Assembly: GCF_000010165.1 (NCBI RefSeq)
Contig: NC_012491.1
Span: 4,845,001 to 4,909,000, forward strand
Length of the DNA: 64,000 nt
Direction: 5' to 3'
Origin: Brevibacillus brevis NBRC 100599
GTDB lineage: Bacteria > Bacillota > Bacilli > Brevibacillales > Brevibacillaceae
Shown: one piece after another, positions 47,600 to 54,820 of the stretch
How positions within the stretch are numbered: the stretch's first letter is position 1
Layout of the letters: every line of letters begins with the position of its first letter
Position numbers and translations under genes: made by a program
Notes under the pieces: generated by a model
Database searches by the model: none
Told to the model about the DNA's origin: nothing
What the model saw: only the letters and a program-made list of their open reading frames with translations

Positions 47600-49348
47600 T
47601 TACTCGATTTTGATGCCAGGCAGGCTGGTCGAAATGCCCGTGAACGGATTCGGCTCCAAGCCCTTGATCTTGCCGTTGTGCGCAGACAAAATTTTGCGGT
47701 AGCCGAGGAGGATGTACGGTGGATCATCGCTCAACTCTTTGTACAGATCTTTGTAGATTGCTTTGCGCTTCTCGATGTCCAGCGTAGATAGGCCTGCTTC
47801 CAGCAATTCGTCTACTTTGGCATTGGAGTAGCCATTCGTTCCGGTAAATCCGCTCTTACCCTTTTTCGTCGAGAAGGCGTCTACACCGTCATCTGGATCG
47901 ATCAGCATCGTGGTTGAGAACGAAGCGAGGTCGTGATCGCCTTTTTCCGTCCGTGCCAATACGGCGTTGTAGTCCATCATTTCTGCTTCAAACTGGATGC
48001 CCAGCTCTTTGTAGTTTTCTTTGGCAATCGGGATCAGAACTTCTCCCAGCTTTCCTTTTGTCGTGTAGTAATGCACGATCAGCTTTTGTCCGTCTTTTTC
48101 ACGGATTCCATCCGCGCCAGGCTTCCAGCCCGCTTCATCCAGGAGCTGCTTCGCCTTTTCCGGATTGTAGGCGTACGGATTGACATCCTCCGTATAGGCC
48201 CAGGAAACAGGGCTGATCGGTACATTGGCGACTTGCGCGTATCCTTGGTAGGTCAGATCCAGAATCTTTTGGCGATCCAGTCCGTAAATGAAGGCTTGGC
48301 GGACGCGCTTGTCTTTGAAAAATGGCTTGGAATGATTGAACTTGATGTACGAATAAGCGCTGGATGTGTACAGATTGATATTCACATATCCCAGCTCTTG
48401 CAGCTGCTCGATGTTATCCGAGTTGACGGTAAAGGAGTTGTAATCCATTTCCCCTGTCTGGATAAACTGTAGAGCGTCGCCCTCTGTCGTCTTGTAGATA
48501 AAGTGCTCAACCTGCGGCTTGCCCTTGTAATAGTGCTCGTTTGCGAGATAGCGGACTTCTTGACCAGGAATGTACGCTTCCAATTTATAAGGTCCAGCTC
48601 CTAATGGCTTGCCGTGTAAGGTGCGGAGATACTCCAAATTGCCTGGTTTGTACTCCTTGCCGTAGTACGCTTTGGAGAGCACCTGCCCGCCTAACAGGAC
48701 AAGAGACTTGGCGTTCACTTTTTCCGTCGTGATCTGGATCTTCTGTGGATCAATCACCTTGATCCCTTCGATCGTGTTCGCTTTTCTTTCCTTGTATTCA
48801 CGACCACCCTTGATACTTGCTACGAAAATGTCCGTTTCGCCGTCGTACGTTTTGTCATGCAGAATCGTCAGTGTAAAGGCTACATCCTCTGCCGTCAGCG
48901 GTGAACCATCGCTGAATTTCAGATTCGGTCTCAGGTGGAACGTATACGTAAGCTGGTCAGGTGATACATCCCATTTTTCCGCGAGCTTGGGTACTGGCTT
49001 TCCTGTCGCATCGACATCGACCAGTGATTCGAAAATCGCTGAGGTGACGTTGCCATCGTAGCCGTTGTGGTAAAAAAACGGGTTAAACACGCCGCCCGGC
49101 TCTGTCAGCCCCGCAATGAATGTATCGGTCCTTTTGGCTGCGGCTTCCGGTAGCTTGGATAAATCCGTAGCCAAATTGATGCCGTCTTTTATGTCTTGCA
49201 CCTTGCTGGCAGCAGGTGCTGTTGCATCTGCCGACGGAGTTGCCGTTTGTGTCGAGGTAGCTGGCGCGCTGCCTTCTGAGCTGCACCCTGTGACCAGGAG
49301 CGTTCCTAGCAGTAAAGTTGAAATGATTTGCGAAAGCCTTTTTCTCAT
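47600..49348 (-). CDS. Peptide-binding lipoprotein (SBP family 5) of the Opp system
   Basis: 582 residues. Lipobox LLVTGC-SSEG (Cys about 22), a Ser/Thr/Ala-rich linker, then family 5 blocks: TFHLRPNLKFSDGSPLTAED, GAGPYKLEAYIPGQEVRYLA, RVRQAFIYGLDRQKILDLTY, QLLDEAGWKPGADGIREKDG. It is closer to AppA/DppE-type proteins than to the lone SBP at 40823-42460. First gene of SBP-oppB-oppC-oppD-oppF, with an excellent promoter at 49455-49483. Confidence 0.92.
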   Translation of the reverse strand: MRKRLSQIISTLLLGTLLVTGCSSEGSAPATSTQTATPSADATAPAASKVQDIKDGINLATDLSKLPEAAAKRTDTFIAGLTEPGGVFNPFFYHNGYDGNVTSAIFESLVDVDATGKPVPKLAEKWDVSPDQLTYTFHLRPNLKFSDGSPLTAEDVAFTLTILHDKTYDGETDIFVASIKGGREYKERKANTIEGIKVIDPQKIQITTEKVNAKSLVLLGGQVLSKAYYGKEYKPGNLEYLRTLHGKPLGAGPYKLEAYIPGQEVRYLANEHYYKGKPQVEHFIYKTTEGDALQFIQTGEMDYNSFTVNSDNIEQLQELGYVNINLYTSSAYSYIKFNHSKPFFKDKRVRQAFIYGLDRQKILDLTYQGYAQVANVPISPVSWAYTEDVNPYAYNPEKAKQLLDEAGWKPGADGIREKDGQKLIVHYYTTKGKLGEVLIPIAKENYKELGIQFEAEMMDYNAVLARTEKGDHDLASFSTTMLIDPDDGVDAFSTKKGKSGFTGTNGYSNAKVDELLEAGLSTLDIEKRKAIYKDLYKELSDDPPYILLGYRKILSAHNGKIKGLEPNPFTGISTSLPGIKIE

Positions 49349-49454
49349 GGTGATCCTCCTTCATATGCACTCACTCAGTGAAACCGTTCCTCCGGTGGTC
49401 CGGTCGGATCAAAAAATAATAACTTATAATTCCTACATGTTTACTATGAATTAG

Positions 49455-49483
49455 ATTATAGGTATCTACACCTGAACGGTCAA
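49455..49483 (-). promoter_or_regulatory. Sigma-A type promoter of the opp operon
   Basis: Minus strand -35 TTGACC (49478-49483), spacer exactly 17, -10 TATAAT (49455-49460). Leader of about 100 bases. Confidence 0.85.
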
Positions 49484-49495
49484 CATTTTTTTCCA

Positions 49496-49571
49496 AACAA
49501 AACGGTCATGACCGTTTTGTTGACCGCAAGCGGTCGCATCCACCTTTATGAAAAACGTCGAGACGTTTTTC
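49496..49571 (-). repeat. Three-palindrome element, copy 2 (inverted)
   Basis: C' AACAAAACGGTCA-TGACCGTTTTGTT (49496-49521, palindrome of 13+13), B' GACCGC-AA-GCGGTC (49522-49535), 14-base spacer, A' GAAAAACGTC-GA-GACGTTTTTC (49550-49571). Directly upstream of the opp promoter and after the end of the phosphotransferase gene. Confidence 0.85.
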
Positions 49572-49589
49572 ACAGAAAAAAAGCCCCGA

Positions 49590-50537
49590 TTATTCGAAGC
49601 TCTCATAAGTGGCATGTCTTTTATACGGAATGCCTAGTTTTTCAAATGCCTGCATCACGAATAGAGAATGTCGCTCGCGCATGGTTTTCTCCATACTCTT
49701 TTCCAATCCCCAATCAGATAGATTCGAGGCTGGCCGCAGTGCAGCGCACAAATCCCAGTACGGAAGCTGGGTGTAATCGAGAGTCTTGCTGCCAGATTGA
49801 TAGCAAAGGGTAAAATCATTCATGGCCTCCACTCCAAATGCCCACAAAATCTCCAGTCTGGCATTGCCGAGATCAGACAAGGGGTCGCCTGTCGCAGCGT
49901 CCTCCCAATCGATAACTGCAGCCAGCTTCTCTTCCTTCCACATCGTATTTCCTGGCCAGAAATCGCCATGCAAAAGCGATGCTGCATTCGCTTGACGTAG
50001 CGGCCAAACGGACTCCAGCACTTCGCGAATGAGTCCCTCATCCAATGATTTGTCCAGGATCGCAGATCTTTTGTAGAGCTTTTCCGTTATCGCTTCTTCT
50101 TGTTTCGGCAAATAAGTGCCAGCCAGCCTAGAAGCGTCTACCGAATGGATGCGAACCAGCACCTCAGCTGCTTGCTTTAGATAGCTGGATAAGTCGGCTG
50201 GTTTGGTGACTGTCTGGCCTTCTATGAATTCGATGACAAGGCACGGTGTGGGAAATATCTCGCTGGATGCTTCGAGATGATAGGGCGTTGGAGTCGGCAA
50301 GTCAGCGGACTTCAGTATTTGCAAAAGTTTGAATTCATCTGATGCGATCTGCGGATTTCGCTTGAGGTCAGCCTGACCATGCTCGCGGACGACTACTATT
50401 TTCTTCTTGCCGTCAGGAATCTCCATTTCAAGCGCGGTGACCTGTGCAGAAATCCCTCCTTTTAGCTCCCATGCACGGAGGAGCTTGGCAGACGGGTTCA
50501 TGTTATGTACCAGGCGTGTCCATTTCTCATCCATCAT
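49590..50537 (-). CDS. Aminoglycoside phosphotransferase-fold kinase (APH family)
   Basis: 315 residues from ATG at 50537 (GGGGGAAAC upstream). Protein-kinase-like fold: LLHGDFWPGNTMW (Brenner motif HxDxxxxN with HGD), AAVIDWEDAATGDPLSDLGN (DxD metal site). The family phosphorylates small molecules; resistance is not implied. Separated from the Opp operon by the three-palindrome element. Confidence 0.88.
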   Translation of the reverse strand: MMDEKWTRLVHNMNPSAKLLRAWELKGGISAQVTALEMEIPDGKKKIVVVREHGQADLKRNPQIASDEFKLLQILKSADLPTPTPYHLEASSEIFPTPCLVIEFIEGQTVTKPADLSSYLKQAAEVLVRIHSVDASRLAGTYLPKQEEAITEKLYKRSAILDKSLDEGLIREVLESVWPLRQANAASLLHGDFWPGNTMWKEEKLAAVIDWEDAATGDPLSDLGNARLEILWAFGVEAMNDFTLCYQSGSKTLDYTQLPYWDLCAALRPASNLSDWGLEKSMEKTMRERHSLFVMQAFEKLGIPYKRHATYESFE

Positions 50538-50708
50538 GTTTCCCCCTTTATTCTCCACTGTCTGATTATCTATACAGCCCTACCTTCATTATATCAATGT
50601 ACGATTCTATTTCTGTAAAAAAGGATTGGACATGTGCGAAGCATTTATCGTTGGCTACGTAGTTTTCGTCAGTTGATGATGATGTTGAAAAAAGATGTAT
50701 TCCATCGA

Positions 50709-50929
50709 TTGTGGTCGGAGAAGCCCTGCCACATGTTTTCCAGTCGCCTGTATCCTCTCTTCGTTCGGGCGGTCTCCTTCCAAACATGTGACAGTGCTTC
50801 CGGAAAGCTGTAGATTCTTTCGTAGGTTTAAAACGTTTTGCAAGTAAACTCATGGAAGCTTCTGAAAGTCAATGCAGTTAGCACAAACCATCTTAGATCC
50901 ACTTTCAATGAACTAACGAAAAGCTCGTA
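50709..50929 (+). repeat. Repeat module A, copy 2
   Basis: Same order as 35326-35548. The inverted repeat is at 50721-50738 / 50782-50799, with two mismatches in the right arm (ACAGTG for GCAGGG), so one arm has started to decay. Joined directly to module B copy 3. Confidence 0.85.
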
Positions 50930-51120
50930 GGAAGAAGCCAATTCCCAGTCCAAGCGCCTCTGGAGCCCGCCTCAGCTTCGTAATAAATGGCGGGGAATTT
51001 CAGCTTTTATTACATACAAAAACGCCTGCGCGTTTTCGGGTTTGAAGCGCGTAACGAAGCGGACAGTGATACCCCTTGCGGGGCGTAGGCCGAAGCGTAG
51101 ACTGGAAATTCGCTTCTTCC
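50930..51120 (+). repeat. Repeat module B, copy 3
   Basis: Terminal arms 50930-50950 and 51100-51120 with two mismatches. The inner left arm GCTTCGTAATAAATGGCGGG is kept, but the right half of the inner stem is replaced by a different hairpin, AAAACGC-CTGC-GCGTTTT; TAACGAAGC remains and keeps pairing with GCTTCGT. The gap 50538-51188 holds nothing else that I recognise. Confidence 0.88.
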
Positions 51121-51147
51121 CCCCACCACAGCAGCGTTTATTATCCT

Positions 51148-51181
51148 ATAAAAAAGCCAGTACCAAGAGGTGTACCGGCTT
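51148..51181 (-). terminator. Terminator of the VOC gene
   Basis: Minus strand: AAGCCGGTAC, ACCTCTTG, GTACTGGCTT followed by TTTTATAG. Confidence 0.8.
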
Positions 51182-51188
51182 TTCAATA

Positions 51189-51569
51189 TCATCTTTTCGG
51201 TAAATGAATCTGCCAGGATAATCCGTAACGATCTTGAACCCATCCGAACTTTTCACTGAACGGATATTGCCCGAGCGGCATGAGTATTTGTCCATCTGCG
51301 GAAAGCTGTCCGAAAACCCGATCAACCTCTTCCTCCGTATCGCAGTCCACAAACAACGAAATCGCCGGAGTAAAAGCATGATAGTCACCGTTCGTATTGT
51401 CGATACACATAAAGGTCTGGTCTTTTAAGGTGAAAGTAGCGTGCAGGACTTGTCCATTCTCGTGATGCAATACCTGCCTGATTTCGGAGCGATCAAAAAT
51501 AGAAGTGTAAAACTTCATCGCTTCTTCCGCTTGTCCGTGGAACATGAAAAACGTAGTGATAGCTTGCAC
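51189..51569 (-). CDS. VOC/PhnB-like protein
   Basis: 126 residues from GTG at 51569 with GGGAG nine bases upstream. Beta-alpha-beta-beta-beta units: TTFFMFHGQAEEAMKFYTSI, FTLKDQTFMCIDNTNGD, FSEKFGWVQDRYGLSWQIHL. The PhnB/3-demethylubiquinone methyltransferase-like family (PF06983) of unknown function in most Firmicutes. Confidence 0.87.
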   Translation of the reverse strand: MQAITTFFMFHGQAEEAMKFYTSIFDRSEIRQVLHHENGQVLHATFTLKDQTFMCIDNTNGDYHAFTPAISLFVDCDTEEEVDRVFGQLSADGQILMPLGQYPFSEKFGWVQDRYGLSWQIHLPKR

Positions 51570-51803
51570 TGACAATCACTCCCTTTCGTGATGTTATACA
51601 CCTCCATTCTGCCCATTCCTCAAATATGCATAACTATGCCCCATCCGGGATATACCATACTTTTTTCTCAAGGTCCCATTTAGCCCCCGGACTCTTTGCA
51701 TAGTCTTTCTCAACAAAGGGACTGTTCAATGAAAATAAGGTTCTAGACTGACCAGAAAGTCATTGCCGTTATAACATCCTTAACTGAATACTATCTCTCT
51801 TTC

Positions 51804-52529
51804 TCATTTATTGTGATTGATAAAAATAGTATCACCAGGACTTATATCGTAAACTGTTAAATCTTTAACATCAGAAAGCAAAGCAGAGAGTTCGCTTGGC
51901 CGACCAGTTAAAAAATCAAATACGCCAAAATGTGTCGGTATAACATTTTTTATATTTAGCAGGCGGACTGCCTTAGCAGCCTCTCTGGGGGACATCGTAT
52001 AAGCATCACCGATAGGCAATAATGCCAGGTCTGGAACGTATAATTCAGCAATTAGAGCCATATCACCAAATACGTTTGTATCCCCAGCGTGATAGACAGT
52101 GTATCCATTTTCGAATTTGATTACGTACCCCATAGGCTCCCCGCCATAGAGAATCTGATCACCATCAACGAAAGCCGAGGAATGGTCTGCATGTACAGCA
52201 GTAACCGCTATATCTTCAAATTGTCGAGTTCCACCTTTATTTATGGCAACGATATTTTGAACACCTTTTTTCTGGAGAATAAACGCCAGTTCCCAGCCTG
52301 CCAATACGCTGGCACCTGTTTTTTGCGCAAGCCAAACGACATCTTCAGCATGATCTCGATGTGCATGTGTTAAAAAAATGTAATCTACTTTTTCTATGTT
52401 TTTAATCGTTTCGGGACAGGAGGGATTGTTTTTAATCCATGGATCAATAAGTATTTTTTTATTTCCAGATGTTTCTATATAAAATCCACCAAAACCAATC
52501 CAGGTAAAAGAAATATTTCGGTTTAACAT
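51804..52529 (-). CDS. Metallo-beta-lactamase fold hydrolase (UPF0173-like)
   Basis: 241 residues. Metal site: THAHRDHAED (HxHxDH), HADHSS, YHAGDTNVFGD (Asp), PTHFGVFDF (His). The lack of a signal peptide suggests a cytosolic enzyme with an unknown substrate. Third gene of an AT-rich MerR-CMD-MBL set; 15 bp after the CMD gene. Confidence 0.9.
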   Translation of the reverse strand: MLNRNISFTWIGFGGFYIETSGNKKILIDPWIKNNPSCPETIKNIEKVDYIFLTHAHRDHAEDVVWLAQKTGASVLAGWELAFILQKKGVQNIVAINKGGTRQFEDIAVTAVHADHSSAFVDGDQILYGGEPMGYVIKFENGYTVYHAGDTNVFGDMALIAELYVPDLALLPIGDAYTMSPREAAKAVRLLNIKNVIPTHFGVFDFLTGRPSELSALLSDVKDLTVYDISPGDTIFINHNK

Positions 52530-52544
52530 GTTGATACTCCCCTT

Positions 52545-52922
52545 TTATAAATTTCTAGCTGTAAAAACTTCCTTAGCTGCATTCAGTCCATTTAAAGCGG
52601 CGGGGAAACCAGCATAAACGGCCATTTGCATCATTATTTCCATGATCTCTTCTTTTGTCCATCCAACATTTAAGGCACCGTTAATATGAACTTTCAGTTG
52701 AGGAATTGCGTACCCAAGAGCGGTTAAGGCTGCAACGGTCGCAATCTCACGAGATTTCAAGTCCAATCCTGGTCGGCTATAGATGTCCCCAAATGGGAAT
52801 TCAACTAAAAAACGTTCAAAGTCAGGCGCGATTCCTTTCAAAAACTCGCGAGTATGAACACCAGATTCTCCGACAACCTGATTCATTACTTGTGAACCGA
52901 CTTCATACCTTATTTCAGCCAT
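52545..52922 (-). CDS. Carboxymuconolactone decarboxylase-like protein
   Basis: 125 residues from ATG at 52922 (GAGGAT upstream); overlaps the MerR stop by 8 bp. CMD fold: [60 protein letters not shown]. It lacks the CxxC of AhpD-type peroxidase partners and so is of the decarboxylase-like branch; the true reaction is unknown. Confidence 0.9.
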   Translation of the reverse strand: MAEIRYEVGSQVMNQVVGESGVHTREFLKGIAPDFERFLVEFPFGDIYSRPGLDLKSREIATVAALTALGYAIPQLKVHINGALNVGWTKEEIMEIMMQMAVYAGFPAALNGLNAAKEVFTARNL

Positions 52923-53334
52923 CTTTAAAATCCTCCACTTCATTGTTATCTGTACCTTCAATGTAACTCTCATAAAATGAAATTTTTAGAGTTACAGCAT
53001 TTATAAATAATTCAATATTTCGTTGTTGTTCGAGCAACTTATTCCGATGATCCATAAGAATCGAAAGTCGATTCCTAACTGGTTCTTTGGGCATCTCCCC
53101 GGATTCCAAACGTTCAAGTATGCAGCCATCTTTTGTGAACTCCGAAATATCTTCAAGTGACATCCCTGTTTTTTTGAGAGTTGCCATGAAAATAAGAAAG
53201 TTTACATCAGAATCCCTAAATTCGCGTATTCCATTTTGGGATCTCTTTATTTTAGGAAATAACCCACTTCTTTCATAAAATCGAATGGTATGTGCAGAAA
53301 GTCCGGTTCTTTCCGCAACTTCTTTAATATTCAT
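52915..53334 (-). CDS. MerR-family regulator
   Basis: 139 residues. N-terminal winged helix: [20 protein letters not shown] and [20 protein letters not shown]; coiled coil about 80-125 ([20 protein letters not shown]). The C-terminal sensor part is short. First gene of its operon; the promoter has the 19-bp spacer typical of MerR-activated promoters, so it likely controls its own operon. Confidence 0.92.
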   Translation of the reverse strand: MNIKEVAERTGLSAHTIRFYERSGLFPKIKRSQNGIREFRDSDVNFLIFMATLKKTGMSLEDISEFTKDGCILERLESGEMPKEPVRNRLSILMDHRNKLLEQQRNIELFINAVTLKISFYESYIEGTDNNEVEDFKDG

Positions 53335-53368
53335 TTCGAGGAGCTCCTTCGGTTGTCGACTTGGTCCA

Positions 53369-53399
53369 ATCTTACACCTTTGAGTTGACTCTAAGTCAA
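53369..53399 (-). promoter_or_regulatory. MerR-type promoter/operator with 19-bp spacer
   Basis: Minus strand -35 TTGACT (53394-53399), 19-bp spacer containing the dyad TTGACT-TAG-AGTCAA, -10 TAAGAT (53369-53374). Confidence 0.8.
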
Positions 53400-53449
53400 G
53401 TTGCCCGTTTGCTTAACCCATTCAGTCAAAAACGTTATTGTTGGAGTCG

Positions 53450-53474
53450 AAAAAGACAGGCAAACGCCTGTCTT
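53450..53474 (-). terminator. Terminator of capA-like gene
   Basis: Minus strand: AAGACAGGC-GTTT-GCCTGTCTT followed by TTTCG. Confidence 0.85.
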
Positions 53475-53517
53475 AGTTAATGTTTTTTCACACGCAGAGA
53501 AATGATGCGACGACTCG

Positions 53518-54576
53518 CTATTGAGGCTTAGACTCGGTTACCTCCCCTTTTTCGGATATGCTCGCCCCATAGGAAATGCGGTTGAGCTTATCGATGATCC
53601 GCTGTTTGTTTTTCTCGTCCATCGGAGCAGGCTGACCGTTCGTGAGCTTCACCGGGATTACGCGGCTCTTGCTCCCGTCTTTTGAAAAGGTCAGTTGGAC
53701 CATCATGGCTTCGCGACCTTTCGGATTGCGCGAGGTGGTAAACACAAAATTCCCTACACTGTAGTAAATCGGCGCCTTTTTATAAAACTCAACGCCCATA
53801 ATCGAATGGCTATGCGACCCGACAATGGCATCCACACCGCTGTCGATCAGCTTTTTCGCCATCTCACGCGCATATGGTTCTGGGTAATCCTTATATTCCT
53901 GATTCCAGTGCATGACCGCTATCGTAATGTCTGACTCTGCCACTGCCTTTTTTACATAGGACAGCATTGGCTCATACGAGTAAGCATGCGCGAGACCTGG
54001 CTTGTTTTTTCGCGCATACCAGCGCTCATTTGGAAGGACACGGCTGATCCCGATGATTGCCACGCGTTTTCCCTTGATCGTTTGGATGTAGGGAGCGAAT
54101 GCTTCTTCCTCGTTTTTCCCTGCCCCCACGTAACCGATCTTTGCCTTTTTCAGATGCTCCATCGTGTCAGTGAGCGCGTCCATTCCGTAATCCAGCGAAT
54201 GATTATTCGCCAGGTTGACCACGTCGAAGCCCGCGTTCACGAGCCCCTTCAACGACTCTGGCTTCGCACGATAGGTATATTCCTTTTTCTCCGGACGTCC
54301 CCGCGTACTGACTGGTGTCTCCAGATTGCCAATCGTCAGGTCTGCCTGCTTGAGAAAATCGGCGGTTTTTTGAAACGGATAATCTACGCCGTACCGTCCG
54401 ATCTGATTCCCAACGCTCTTATCCAAAATCATATCCCCGACAAAGGCTACCTGAATGGAATCCTGCTCCTGCACCTCCCCTTCGCTACTCGCCTCGACGG
54501 CGCCAGATTCCGTTCCCATCGCAACACAGAGCATCCATGTAGCTACCACCATAACAGCGTGTTTCCATCGTCTCAT
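53518..54576 (-). CDS. CapA-family metallophosphatase-like protein
   Basis: 352 residues from ATG at 54576 (GAGG seven bases upstream). Signal/anchor at 5-25 (HAVMVVATWMLCVAMG). PGA_cap domain: VAFVGDMILDKSVGN, TIGNLETPVST, VVNLANNHSLDYG, AVMHWNQEY, IVGSHSHSIMGVEFY. Related to capsule/poly-gamma-glutamate protein CapA. No capB/C neighbour, so not a PGA operon. Divergent from the LuxR regulator. Confidence 0.9.
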   Translation of the reverse strand: MRRWKHAVMVVATWMLCVAMGTESGAVEASSEGEVQEQDSIQVAFVGDMILDKSVGNQIGRYGVDYPFQKTADFLKQADLTIGNLETPVSTRGRPEKKEYTYRAKPESLKGLVNAGFDVVNLANNHSLDYGMDALTDTMEHLKKAKIGYVGAGKNEEEAFAPYIQTIKGKRVAIIGISRVLPNERWYARKNKPGLAHAYSYEPMLSYVKKAVAESDITIAVMHWNQEYKDYPEPYAREMAKKLIDSGVDAIVGSHSHSIMGVEFYKKAPIYYSVGNFVFTTSRNPKGREAMMVQLTFSKDGSKSRVIPVKLTNGQPAPMDEKNKQRIIDKLNRISYGASISEKGEVTESKPQ

Positions 54577-54820
54577 CTTCATGCCTCTTTCGCCCACTTC
54601 TCTTTTTTGCTTCCATTCTAGAAGCGGCGGGATGTGAAGCCTGTTGAAGCATGTCTGGCTTCCGTGGAAATTTCTCGCCGAAAAGTGACGGGCATGCAAA
54701 AGATGGCGGTTTGGGGCCTGCTCCTCAAGTCAAAATATTCCTCATTTTTCCAAATGTCGATTTTTGCCGATTACAAGTATAATGGACACATAAAATTCTA
54801 ATACATAGGACGGTATAAAC

